Source of the DNA: Kiritimatiellia bacterium
GTDB lineage: Bacteria > Verrucomicrobiota > Kiritimatiellia > RFP12 > UBA1067
Direction of reading: 5' to 3'
Assembly: GCA_016296065.1 (NCBI GenBank)
Contig: JAEDKA010000063.1
Coordinates: 1-21,924 of the forward strand
DNA length: 21,924 nt
How positions within the stretch are numbered: position 1 is the first letter of the stretch; each line of letters opens with the position of its first letter. The notes beneath the pieces were generated by a model. It made no database searches, was not told where the DNA came from, and worked only from the letters and a program-made list of their open reading frames with translations. A program made the position numbers and the translations under genes. Of this stretch, positions 12,686 through 21,665 are shown piece after piece.

Positions 12686-14155
12686 ATGAAGAAGACAATA
12701 GTTGCAATTGCGGCAGCGTTAAGCGTCGCATCAGCATTCGCCTCGATCCGCGCCGTCTCGCACGACGACTACGGCAAGGAGAACGCCTGGCAGCGCAAGC
12801 GCCACAACGAGAAGATGTCCGAAGTCGCCAACGGCGGCGCGAAGGTCGTCTTCGTCGGCGACTCGATCACACACTTCTGGGAGTCGAACGGCAAGGAGCA
12901 GCTCAACAAGTATTTCTCCGAAGGCGACATGAAGATGCTCGACCTCGGCATTTCCGCAGACCGCACCGAGCACGTCCTCTGGCGTCTCAACGAGGGACGC
13001 GAGCTCGACGGATACGAGGCGAAGTGCGTTCTCCTCATGATTGGCACAAACAACTCCGGACACTTCCCGATCGAGAAGGAGCCGCCGGCCGACACGATTC
13101 TCGGAATCCGCGAGATACTGCGCACGATCCGCGCCAAGCAGCCGAAGGCGACCATCGTCCTCACGGCTATTTTCCCGCGCGGCGCGACTGCGGACGACGC
13201 GCGCCGCTTGCGCAACGACATCGTGAACAAGGAGATCCAGAAGTTCGCGGACGGAAAGACAATCTTCTGGTGCGACTTCTCCGACCAGATGCTCACGGCC
13301 GACGGACGCCTCTCGCCCGACATCTTCCCGGACCTTCTCCATCCGAACGCGCTCGGCTACGAAATCTGGTACGCCGCCGTCAAGCCGTACATCGACTACG
13401 CGCTTTCCGACGGAAAGCTTCCCGCGCCTGCGAACCGCTACTCCACGCGCGTCAACGACCGAGTCTATCGCCTTGACCAGGGGATCTCCGTCTTCCCTGC
13501 GACGCGCATCCGCAGCGAGGGCTACGGCGCGAAGGACTGGTGGCTCGACCGCCTGCTCGAGAAGCGCAACCAGATTGCGGACTCCAACGGCGAGATAGAC
13601 CTCGTCTTCTTCGGTGACTCCATCACGCACAACTGGGAAGGCCCCGGAAAGGACTCCCTCGCCGAGCTCCTCAAGACGTATACGGTCCTTGACATCGGCT
13701 ACTCCGGCGACAAGACAGAGAACCTCCTCTGGCGCGGAATGTACGGCGGCGAGCTCGACGGCTACAAGGCGAAGTGCATAATGCTCATGATCGGCACGAA
13801 CAACACGTGGCACAGGAGCGACAAGCCCGAGGCCATCGTAGCAGGAATCCGCGCGATTCTCGACCTCATCGCGAAGAAGCAGCCTCAGGCGACGACGCTT
13901 CTTCTCCCGATCTTCCCGATTGGATCCAACGCGCAGGACGGCAAGCGCATGAACAACGAGAAGGCGAACGACGTCATCAAGAACTTCGCTGACGGAAAGA
14001 AGGTCGTGTGGGTCGACTTCAACGCGAAGTTCCTCGACGAGAAGGGCGACAACGTCGCGCTCATGCCCGACCACTGCCATCCCAACGAGAAGGGCTACGC
14101 CGAGGTCTGGCTGCCGTCCGTCCTCCCGTACTTCAAGGAAGTCTGCGGAAAATGA
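12686..14155 (+). CDS. secreted protein with two tandem SGNH/GDSL hydrolase domains
   Basis: A signal peptide (MKKTIVAIAAALSVASAFA) directs it out of the cytoplasm. Two homologous esterase domains of the PAF-acetylhydrolase-like type follow. Domain 1 has GDSIT with nucleophile Ser60, GTNN (120-123) and DLLHPN with His219. Domain 2 has GDSIT with Ser312, GTNN (370-373) and PDHCHPN with His465. Both keep the Ser, Gly/Asn and Asp/His residues, so both look catalytic. Likely substrates are acetylated or acylated sugars. The ATG at 12686 is preferred over 12659 because of the ribosome site and the signal peptide. It overlaps the next gene by 4 bases. Confidence 0.9.
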   Translation: MKKTIVAIAAALSVASAFASIRAVSHDDYGKENAWQRKRHNEKMSEVANGGAKVVFVGDSITHFWESNGKEQLNKYFSEGDMKMLDLGISADRTEHVLWRLNEGRELDGYEAKCVLLMIGTNNSGHFPIEKEPPADTILGIREILRTIRAKQPKATIVLTAIFPRGATADDARRLRNDIVNKEIQKFADGKTIFWCDFSDQMLTADGRLSPDIFPDLLHPNALGYEIWYAAVKPYIDYALSDGKLPAPANRYSTRVNDRVYRLDQGISVFPATRIRSEGYGAKDWWLDRLLEKRNQIADSNGEIDLVFFGDSITHNWEGPGKDSLAELLKTYTVLDIGYSGDKTENLLWRGMYGGELDGYKAKCIMLMIGTNNTWHRSDKPEAIVAGIRAILDLIAKKQPQATTLLLPIFPIGSNAQDGKRMNNEKANDVIKNFADGKKVVWVDFNAKFLDEKGDNVALMPDHCHPNEKGYAEVWLPSVLPYFKEVCGK

Positions 14156-15234
14156 ACGCCATCCTCGCAGCCACCGTCTACTGCATCGTCGGATGCAACT
14201 TCGGCTCGCCCGAAAAGGATTCGCTGAAGGTTCTCGAATGCGACACCGAAACCGGCGCCGCGAGAATTGTGCAGTCCGTCGACGGCTGCGAAGGGACTAC
14301 CTACTTCCAGATAGACCGCGAGCGGAAGAATCTCTATTCGACGGTCGCCGAAAAGAACAAGAGCGCGATCGTCAAGTTCGCGCTCGACGGAAATCGCATC
14401 GGCGCGATGACGAAGGTTGCGGAGCTTCCGTGCGAAGCTCCGTGCCACGTCTCGCTCACGCCCGACGAAAAGCGCGTCGCATTCGCCGCGTACGGTTCGG
14501 CTACGTGCGGAACGGTCGGAATAGACGGGAGCGACTTGAGGACGTTTGTCTTTCCGAATGACGACATGGGCGACAACAAGGTCCGCCAGAAAAAGGCCTT
14601 CGCGCACCAGACGTTTTTCCTCGATCCGAACGGCGTCGGGCGTGGCGAGATGGGCGTCGTCGATCTCGGATGCGACCGCGTCTGGTTCTTCGATCCTAAT
14701 ACGATGGAAAGGCGGAAGGACCTCTTCATAAAGACGGCGAAGGGCGACGGACCTCGCCACGCGCTGTTTCTTCCGGGCAGCTACAACAAGGCTCTCTATC
14801 TCCTCAACGAGCTGGGCAGCTCCGTCTCGCACTACGCTTTCGACGGAGCGAGGTTCAGACTTGTGGACAAGGCGTCGACGCTTCCGGACGGATTCAACCG
14901 CTGGGCGCCGGACGGCGAAAACCTCGTCACGAAGGCCGCGGCGATAAAGGCGACTGCGGACGGAAAGATCGTGATGGCGTCGAACCGCGGCTACGACTCG
15001 ATCGCGTTCTACGATATCGAAGCCGCCGGAAAGCTCAAGCTCAGGAATATCGCGAAGCTGCGCGGCGAATTCCCGCGCGACTTCGCGCTCATGCCGGGCG
15101 AGAAGTTCATGGTTGTCGGGCACAAGATGTCCAACGAGATTCAGGTATACTCCTTCGACCGCGAAAAGTGCTCTCTCTCTCCGGTCGGCGATCCCATCCC
15201 CTGCTGGCGTCCGCTCTGTTTCGTTTTCATATGA
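14152..15234 (+). CDS. seven-bladed beta-propeller lactonase (6-phosphogluconolactonase-like)
   Basis: The 360 residues carry repeated propeller strands with the patterns SLTPDEKRVAFAAYGS, GPRHALFLPG, ALYLLNELGSSVSHYAFDG and GEFPRDFALMPGEKFMVVGH, typical of the Pgl/YbhE family, which hydrolyses sugar lactones. No signal peptide is evident, so it is probably cytosolic. It begins in the ATGA stop/start overlap with the hydrolase gene, and its own stop overlaps the next start, showing tight translational coupling. The true substrate may be a lactone other than 6-phosphogluconolactone, given the company it keeps. Confidence 0.85.
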   Translation: MNAILAATVYCIVGCNFGSPEKDSLKVLECDTETGAARIVQSVDGCEGTTYFQIDRERKNLYSTVAEKNKSAIVKFALDGNRIGAMTKVAELPCEAPCHVSLTPDEKRVAFAAYGSATCGTVGIDGSDLRTFVFPNDDMGDNKVRQKKAFAHQTFFLDPNGVGRGEMGVVDLGCDRVWFFDPNTMERRKDLFIKTAKGDGPRHALFLPGSYNKALYLLNELGSSVSHYAFDGARFRLVDKASTLPDGFNRWAPDGENLVTKAAAIKATADGKIVMASNRGYDSIAFYDIEAAGKLKLRNIAKLRGEFPRDFALMPGEKFMVVGHKMSNEIQVYSFDREKCSLSPVGDPIPCWRPLCFVFI

Positions 15235-16838
15235 TAGTCATCAAGAATGGTTTTATCGTAGACGGCACAGGAAGGCCGGCGTTCATTGGCGATGTGATTG
15301 TCGACGGAGACAGAATCGTCGACGTCGTGGCCCACGGTGAAAGCGAAGGAGCTGACTCCGCTGGCTATAGCGTCATAGACGCCACGGGCTGCATCGTGAG
15401 CCCGGGCTTTATCGACGCGCATACGCATTCCGACGCGTATCTCGTCATCGAGCCGGACGCTCCGTCGAAGGTGTCGCAGGGTATCACGACTGAGATCAAC
15501 GGACAGTGCGGCGGATCCGTCGCACCGCGCTACGGCGAGGCGCGCCTCTCGAGCGACTGGGCCGCGCTTCTAGGCGACAGGCTCACATGGCGCTCGCTCG
15601 CCGAGTACCGCGAAGTGCTTGCCGCGGCGAAGCCCGCTGTCAACACCGTGCAGTTCATCGGACACAACACCCTGCGCTCCTCCGTCGTCGGCTATGCCGG
15701 ACGTGCAGCCACAGACGGCGAACTCAGGGAGATGGAGCGACTCCTCGCCGAGTCGCTCGACGCGGGCGGATGGGGACTCACGACGGGACTCATCTACCAG
15801 CCCGGCAAATACTCGACGCCCGAAGAGGTTGTTGCCCTTGCAAAGGTCGCCGCGGCGCGCGGCGGATTCTACGCGACGCACATGCGCTCCGAGGGCGACA
15901 GGATTCTCGAGGCGATAGACGAGGTGATTGACCTCGTGAAGGCAACGGGCATACGCGCCGAGATATCGCACCTTAAGACGAGCGGGAAGAAGAACTGGCA
16001 CAAGATCGACGCGGTTCTCGAAAAAATCGAGGGCGCGATGGCGGAGGGGCTTCTCCTCGGAAGCGACCGCTATCCCTACTGCGCCGCAGGGACGGACCTC
16101 GACGTCGTCTTCCCAGACTGGGCGGGGGAGGGCGGATGCCCTGCGGAGTGCGAGCGGCTCGCCGACCCCGCGACGCGCGCGAAGATCGTCGACGAGATAA
16201 ACGCGCTCGACCGCGACTGGTCGACGGTAATGATTGGCGGCACCTGGCATCCCGACACGAAGCGCTACAGCGGAAAGACTGTTGCAGAGATTATATCCGG
16301 ACAATCGACGGCCGGCGAACGACAATCGGATGTCGTCCGTCGAATGTCCCCCGGAGAATTGATCTGCTCTATCCTCGCCCTCGACGGATGCAAGACAGGC
16401 GGATTCTTCTTCGGCATGAGCGAGGAGAACCTCGACAAGATTCTCGCGAAGCCGTGGATCGTCCCCGGAAGCGACGCGTCGCTGCGCGCGCCGTGGGGTC
16501 CGCTCGGCGCGGACCATCCGCATCCGCGCGCCTATGCGACGATGCCCGAGTTCTACCGCCGCGTGCGCGCGCTCGGCGTATCGCGCGAAGAGGCGGTGGC
16601 GCGGATGACTTCGGTGATAGCGGATCGCTTTGCGATTCCGAACCGCGGCAGACTTGCCGCGGGCGCGTTCGCGGACATCGTCGTGTGGAAGGAAGACGAG
16701 TTCAGGGCGAACGCGACGTACGACGATCCGCACCAGTTCACGTCGGGAGTGAAGTGCGTGATGGTGAACGGCGTTGTTCCGTATTCCGACGGAAAGTTCA
16801 CCGGCAACCGCGCGGGAAGATTTCTCGAAAGAAAATAG
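15231..16838 (+). CDS. D-aminoacylase / N-acyl-D-amino-acid deacylase-like amidohydrolase
   Basis: Member of the amidohydrolase superfamily, 535 residues. Metal ligands are visible: HTH in DAHTHSD (His64, His66), Cys93 in NGQCGG, His217 in THMRSEG, His247 in ISHLK and Asp415 in PGSDA. Relatives remove acyl groups from D-amino acids or from other N-acyl compounds. Amidohydrolases of this group need zinc. The cytosolic protein starts in the ATGA overlap at 15231, which supports this start over an upstream ATG at 15168. The exact substrate cannot be deduced. Confidence 0.9.
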   Translation: MIVIKNGFIVDGTGRPAFIGDVIVDGDRIVDVVAHGESEGADSAGYSVIDATGCIVSPGFIDAHTHSDAYLVIEPDAPSKVSQGITTEINGQCGGSVAPRYGEARLSSDWAALLGDRLTWRSLAEYREVLAAAKPAVNTVQFIGHNTLRSSVVGYAGRAATDGELREMERLLAESLDAGGWGLTTGLIYQPGKYSTPEEVVALAKVAAARGGFYATHMRSEGDRILEAIDEVIDLVKATGIRAEISHLKTSGKKNWHKIDAVLEKIEGAMAEGLLLGSDRYPYCAAGTDLDVVFPDWAGEGGCPAECERLADPATRAKIVDEINALDRDWSTVMIGGTWHPDTKRYSGKTVAEIISGQSTAGERQSDVVRRMSPGELICSILALDGCKTGGFFFGMSEENLDKILAKPWIVPGSDASLRAPWGPLGADHPHPRAYATMPEFYRRVRALGVSREEAVARMTSVIADRFAIPNRGRLAAGAFADIVVWKEDEFRANATYDDPHQFTSGVKCVMVNGVVPYSDGKFTGNRAGRFLERK

Positions 16839-16860
16839 AGAAAGAAAAACGGGGAGAAAA

Positions 16861-19602
16861 ATGAACACGAAAACATGGATGACTGCGATTGCCTCCGCCG
16901 CGCTTGCGGCGTCCGCCTTCGCATTCAACGACGAGCCGGACGAGCTCAACTGGGACTCGCTCGGCGGAACGCTCACGGGCTTCCGGCATCTGCGCGGCAC
17001 ATGTGCCGCGGACGCCGATTTCGCGCGTCGGCTCCTAGACGAGTCCGCCGTGGAGAAGCTGCCGGAAAAACTCGAGACGGTGTGGATAACGCCCGACGCG
17101 TTCACTAACGCCGTCATCAACCAGTGGGGCTTCAACGTCGTGCAGGGCGAGAAGTGCCTTTCGGCAGGCGGAGGGCATCTCGTCGGGCTCGTGAGGATTC
17201 CGGTGGAGATTCCGGCCGACGGCAGCTACCGCGTCTGGACGCGCTACTGGCACGAGCAGGGCTCGGCAGGATCTTTCGCCGTTGCGCTCGAGGACGGCTC
17301 TCTCGCCGAAAATCCAGACGCGTCGCTTTCCGTCGTGCAGGACGCTTGGTCGTGGCGCTTCGACTTCGTCGAGTTCGCGCGCAGGCAGAATCCGCTCCCC
17401 GACTACAGGCAGGAGCCGACGGGATTTCGATGGGAGGCTTCGCCGACCGTGAGGCTTAAGAAGGGCAGGCGCACGCTGTCGCTCTGCGGACTCGTGCATG
17501 ACGGTCCGTACGGCGGACGCAACGTCGCGGCCGTCGTTCTCACGCGCGAGCCGCTCGCCGTCCCGGAGATGCCGGCGGGCGAGGGAGCGATCCGCGTCGG
17601 ATGCGCCGCGCCGTCGAAGGAGGCGAGCGAGGCGCGCGCGATATGGGAGAGGAGGCCACAGATCGCCGAGGACACTTCGGACCTGAAGCCGCTCTGGCGC
17701 GAATGGCGCGAGCGCTTCTTTGCGGACCTCGTCGCGGGGAAGATCGAGGGCGTCGAGGCGGGACGCATGGCGGGGACGGTGTATTTCGACGACGAGTCAA
17801 ATCTCGTCGGCACGCCGCGCCAGGTCGCGGACGAGAAGGCGGCGATGAAGAAGTTCCTTGCGGAAGTAGACCGCACGCACTTCAAGCTGAGGCTCGAGGC
17901 GGAATCGTTCACGCCCGGCAAGGAGGGATGGTGGACCGAGGCGAGCTCGGGCGCGAGCGGAGGGAAGATTCTCGTCACCGGATGGTGGGGCGGAGAGTGC
18001 GACGCGTTCACCGAAGGCTCGGTGCCGACGAACGGAAACTACACCGTGTGGATCCGCTACATGGAGATCGCGGGCTATCTCGCCAAGTATTCGTTCCTCG
18101 TCGAGGACGCGGAGGGCAAGACTGTCGCCGAGAAGATCCTCGCCGCCGACGATGCGTACAACAGGTCGCACGGGGGACTCACTTGGGTGAAGCTCGACGT
18201 GCCACTCGCCGCAGGGAAGTTCCGCGTGCGCGTGAGAAAGACCGACGGCGGACTCACCTATCGCCGCGTGGACGAGGTGATCGTGACGGACGATCCGGCG
18301 TACGTTCCAGAGGGTGAGGGAATCGCGCTTCAGCCGCTCGACGATTCGAAGCCGCTCACGGTGTGGCGTCAGAACGATCCGTGGCTCGGCTTCTCGCGCG
18401 TGTCCGCTCCGCTCGCAGGCGAGGGGCTCGCTCCGTACAGCACCGAGATACGCGAGGGAGAGTCGGAGTCGATTCTCGTGCTCGTGAGGAACAACACGGA
18501 CGCGGTGCGCGACGCGACGCCGCGCGTTAGCCAGGGATGGAACGACATCGTGAAGTGGCGCGTCGTAGGATTCGTGCAGTCCGGCTGGGCCGGCTGGCAG
18601 CCGATGCCGCTCTTCGAGCGCGACGAGCTGCTCGTGCCGCCGGGCGAGACAGCGGGCGTGTGGCTCACGGTGACGGGGAGGAGGCGCTTCTGGGAGCGGA
18701 CGATCAAGGTGGAGATCGGAGACGAAACGCTCGAGCTCGACGTGAAGTGCAAGGACGCGCACGGAGCGGACGTGCCGGTTCCGTACGTCTTCGGATGGGC
18801 GGCTCCGTACAGGACCGTCTCGTGCTGGGAGCTCTTCCGCGACATCGGCGTGAACGTCATCAACGACGTGCTCGTTTCGAAGGCGGAGGCGGAGAAGTAC
18901 GGCGTGCGCCTCACCGTGCACCTCAACGACGGAGATGTGAGCGAAGGGCACGTGAAGTACCTGAACGAACGCTTTGCGAAGATGGGGTACGAGAAGAAGG
19001 ACTGGGCGTGGAGTTTCATGGACGAGCCGGGCAACTCGACGGCGGACATCTGGACGAACCTCGCGACGCAGGTGCGCGCGCTTGATCCGGATGTGAAGAT
19101 CTGGGTGAACCCGGGAGAGTTCGAGAACGCGGGGCCGGAGGCTTGCATGAAGATCACGCCGTTCGCGAACATCTACTGTCCGTACTGCAACCACTACCAG
19201 ACGAACGGCGGACACAACCCTGCGTACAACGAGCAGTTGCTGCGGAAGGGTCCGAAGTTCGACATCCTTCTCGGCTACACGACGCCGTGCTTCGGCGAGA
19301 AGGCTCCGTCGGCTCCGCTCGACCTCCTCGGGATGCGCGACTTCGCGATCGGCTGCAACATGGACGGCTGGGCGTTCTTCGCGCTTGCGCACGGCTTCAC
19401 GTATTCGAACTCGCTCTGGGACGAGGTGAACGCGTACATGGGCGACCAGTGCGTGAACATCTACCCGGGCGCTGCGAACCGCACGATCTCGACGCGCAAC
19501 GCGGAGGCGATCCGCGAGTCCGTCCGCCGCTGGCGCGAGACGAAGGCGGAGCAGCTTAAGGCGCAGCAGGAAAAAGAAAAAGAGGGACAGGAAAAGAAAT
19601 GA
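16861..19602 (+). CDS. large secreted glycoside-hydrolase-like protein
   Basis: The 913 residues start with a signal peptide (MNTKTWMTAIASAALAASAFA). Two beta-rich, carbohydrate-binding-like modules follow (about 90-230 and 335-480, each with GSYRVWTRYW / GNYTVWIRYM-like strands). A beta-sandwich (about 540-640) comes next, then a TIM-barrel-like C-terminal domain with WSFMDEPGNS (Asp721-Glu722), a pattern seen in DUF4091/GH123-like hydrolases. The tail is Lys/Glu-rich. Upstream, CGGGGAG gives a ribosome site 5 to 6 bases before the ATG. It probably degrades or binds host or environmental glycans outside the cytoplasm. The family assignment is by eye. Confidence 0.72.
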   Translation: MNTKTWMTAIASAALAASAFAFNDEPDELNWDSLGGTLTGFRHLRGTCAADADFARRLLDESAVEKLPEKLETVWITPDAFTNAVINQWGFNVVQGEKCLSAGGGHLVGLVRIPVEIPADGSYRVWTRYWHEQGSAGSFAVALEDGSLAENPDASLSVVQDAWSWRFDFVEFARRQNPLPDYRQEPTGFRWEASPTVRLKKGRRTLSLCGLVHDGPYGGRNVAAVVLTREPLAVPEMPAGEGAIRVGCAAPSKEASEARAIWERRPQIAEDTSDLKPLWREWRERFFADLVAGKIEGVEAGRMAGTVYFDDESNLVGTPRQVADEKAAMKKFLAEVDRTHFKLRLEAESFTPGKEGWWTEASSGASGGKILVTGWWGGECDAFTEGSVPTNGNYTVWIRYMEIAGYLAKYSFLVEDAEGKTVAEKILAADDAYNRSHGGLTWVKLDVPLAAGKFRVRVRKTDGGLTYRRVDEVIVTDDPAYVPEGEGIALQPLDDSKPLTVWRQNDPWLGFSRVSAPLAGEGLAPYSTEIREGESESILVLVRNNTDAVRDATPRVSQGWNDIVKWRVVGFVQSGWAGWQPMPLFERDELLVPPGETAGVWLTVTGRRRFWERTIKVEIGDETLELDVKCKDAHGADVPVPYVFGWAAPYRTVSCWELFRDIGVNVINDVLVSKAEAEKYGVRLTVHLNDGDVSEGHVKYLNERFAKMGYEKKDWAWSFMDEPGNSTADIWTNLATQVRALDPDVKIWVNPGEFENAGPEACMKITPFANIYCPYCNHYQTNGGHNPAYNEQLLRKGPKFDILLGYTTPCFGEKAPSAPLDLLGMRDFAIGCNMDGWAFFALAHGFTYSNSLWDEVNAYMGDQCVNIYPGAANRTISTRNAEAIRESVRRWRETKAEQLKAQQEKEKEGQEKK

Positions 19603-20981
19603 CGTCGCTTCTCATAGCCGCCGCGATCACCGGCATGACGAACCTCACGGGCGTGGTAACCTTCGAGCGCGAAGGGCTTGCGTTCTTCTTCATCGACGAT
19701 TCCGCCGGAGTGCACTGGAGGGTTCAGGACACGAAGGGGAAGCCGACGGTGAAGCCGGGGGATCTCGTGTCGGTGACGGGCGAGCGTGAGATGACGTCGA
19801 AGCACCGCGTCGCGGATGCGACGGTCGAGGTCACGGGACACGACGAGGCGGCCATTCCGCCTCCGCTCGCGATCGGGATATCCGAGCTCTTCGAGCGCCT
19901 CCTGCCGTTCGGCAACACCGAACTTTACGGAGGCATGGTCGAGACCGAGGGGCTGCTGCGAGACATCAATCGCCGCCAGACGACGACGCAGCTTCTCGTG
20001 GGCGAAGGGGACGCGAACCTGCAGGTGGAGATTCCGTGGGCGCTCGAGGACGCGCTGCCTGCGGACCTCGTGCAGGGCGCGACGGTGAAGGTGCGCGGAA
20101 TCCTCACGTACACCTCGATCGAGAACTACGAGGAGGGGCTGTTCGGGCGCATCGAGAACATCGAGCTGATTCCGCCGTCTCCCGAATCGGTGCAGGTCGT
20201 GAGGCGCGCCCCGTTCTTCACGGCGGAGCGGCTGCTCTTCGTGCTGGCGTGGGTGTGCGCGCTTCTCGGCGCGCTCTCGATCTGGACGCTGACGCTTAGA
20301 CGGATGGTGTCGAAGCGCTCGGCCGAGCTTGCGGAGTCAATCCGCCAGCGCGAGACGGCGAAGATCGAGGCGGACGCTGCGAGGCGCGAAAGGCTGAGGC
20401 TCGCTGCGGACCTTCACGACGGCTTCCAGCAGTATCTCGCCGGCGCGACGTTCCGCCTGAAGGCCGCGATGAACTATCTGCCCGAGGGGGCGGATGCGTG
20501 CCGCGCGCAGCTCGAGAAGGTGAACGAGGCGCTCAAGCACACGCAGTCCGGACTGCGCTCCACGCTGTGGGCGATGAACGAGGAGAGCGAGGGCCCGGAG
20601 TCGCTCATCGAGCTCATGCACTTCGTCTCGCGGCGTCTTCCGCACTGGGAGGGAATCGTCGAGATAACGAGCGAGGGCGAGGAGCGGAAGATCGCCCACA
20701 ACTTCGCCGGCACGATTCTGCTCATACTCCAGGAGGCCGTCGGCAACGCGATAAACCACGGACACGCCGCGCACGTGAAGGTGAAGGTTGCGTTCGGCGA
20801 GAAGGGGCTCGCAATGTCCGTGTCGGACGACGGAAGCGGATTCGACACGGCGGCGATGCGCCGCGAGGGACACTACGGACTTGCCAGCATGGAGCGTCGC
20901 ACCGGGGAGCTCGGCGGAAAGATTTCTATAACAAGCGAACCGGGGAAGGGGACTAACGTGCGGCTTTCGCTGCCGCTGTGA
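19599..20981 (+). CDS. membrane sensor histidine kinase (HisKA_3/NarL-type)
   Basis: The 460 residues begin with two OB-like beta-domains outside the membrane (about 15-80 and 105-190). One transmembrane segment follows (about 212-233), then a coiled linker, the HisKA_3 dimerisation helix with phospho-acceptor His273 (ADLHDGFQQYLAG) and a C-terminal HATPase with QEAVGNAINHG, SDDGSGFD and GHYGLASMERR. The N-terminus is only weakly hydrophobic, so its insertion is uncertain. It overlaps the glycoside-hydrolase gene (ATGA). No response regulator is in the window, and a NarL-type partner would be expected further downstream or elsewhere. Confidence 0.85.
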   Translation: MTSLLIAAAITGMTNLTGVVTFEREGLAFFFIDDSAGVHWRVQDTKGKPTVKPGDLVSVTGEREMTSKHRVADATVEVTGHDEAAIPPPLAIGISELFERLLPFGNTELYGGMVETEGLLRDINRRQTTTQLLVGEGDANLQVEIPWALEDALPADLVQGATVKVRGILTYTSIENYEEGLFGRIENIELIPPSPESVQVVRRAPFFTAERLLFVLAWVCALLGALSIWTLTLRRMVSKRSAELAESIRQRETAKIEADAARRERLRLAADLHDGFQQYLAGATFRLKAAMNYLPEGADACRAQLEKVNEALKHTQSGLRSTLWAMNEESEGPESLIELMHFVSRRLPHWEGIVEITSEGEERKIAHNFAGTILLILQEAVGNAINHGHAAHVKVKVAFGEKGLAMSVSDDGSGFDTAAMRREGHYGLASMERRTGELGGKISITSEPGKGTNVRLSLPL

Positions 20982-21008
20982 GTCCGTGCCGGGAAAGAGG
21001 AAACTACG

Positions 21009-21665
21009 ATGAGCGTTACGAAGGAAACGGACGAACTGAGGCGGAGGATCGACGCGGCGGACGACGCTATACTCGCCGCGCTGAAGGGACGCTTTGCGCT
21101 TATGGAAGAGATGCGCGAACTCAAGGCGCGCGAAGGTCTGCCGCGCGTGGACAAGGAGCGGGAGAAGCAGATTCTCTCTCGCGTCGTCGCGGCGGTTGAG
21201 CCGCGCTGGCGCGACACGGCGTGCGGAGTCTGGGAGCGCATCCTCTCCGGTTCGCGCGGAGAGATCGAGACCATCGCACGCGGCGCATGTGCCGCGGACG
21301 GGAAGGTGCTGCTCTGCAAGGCAAAGGGCGCGAAGACGACGTATCTTCCGGGCGGACACATCGAGTTCGGCGAGACTGGCGCGGAGGCGCTCGCGAGGGA
21401 GATGATGGAGGAGGCCGGCGTGGAAGTCGATGTCGGCGCGATGATCGGCGTCGTCGAGAACTCGTTCCTCCAGCACGGCGAGCGCCACTGCGAGATCAAC
21501 CTCGTGTACGAGATGAAGATACGCGGCGCATCTGCCGCTGTTCCGCCGGTGACGAGCCAGGAGGAATGGATCGAGTTCGAGTGGCACGACATTGCCGACC
21601 TCGCATCCGCGAACCTCCTTCCCGCCGAGATGGAGCGCTTCGCGGCATCCGCCGCTACGAAATAG
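21009..21665 (+). CDS. chorismate mutase (AroQ)-Nudix hydrolase fusion
   Basis: Two domains in 218 residues. The first 83 match AroQ-type chorismate mutase: Arg11, Arg28, Lys39, Asp48, Arg51 and Glu52 lie at the same numbers as the active-site residues of the E. coli P-protein mutase domain. The rest is a Nudix hydrolase with a perfect box from Gly116 to Gly137 (G-x5-E-x7-RE-x2-EE-x-G). Chorismate mutase makes prephenate for Phe/Tyr synthesis, while Nudix enzymes hydrolyse nucleoside diphosphate derivatives. The pairing is unusual. The gene follows the kinase by 27 bases (ribosome site GAGGAAA). Its last codons lie inside the repeat that begins at 21651. Confidence 0.85.
   Translation: MSVTKETDELRRRIDAADDAILAALKGRFALMEEMRELKAREGLPRVDKEREKQILSRVVAAVEPRWRDTACGVWERILSGSRGEIETIARGACAADGKVLLCKAKGAKTTYLPGGHIEFGETGAEALAREMMEEAGVEVDVGAMIGVVENSFLQHGERHCEINLVYEMKIRGASAAVPPVTSQEEWIEFEWHDIADLASANLLPAEMERFAASAATK

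Noticed and set aside
17797..19392. Minus-strand frame of 531 codons
   Set aside because: It is a shadow of the glycoside-hydrolase-like gene, Arg/His/Val-rich and without recognisable domains.
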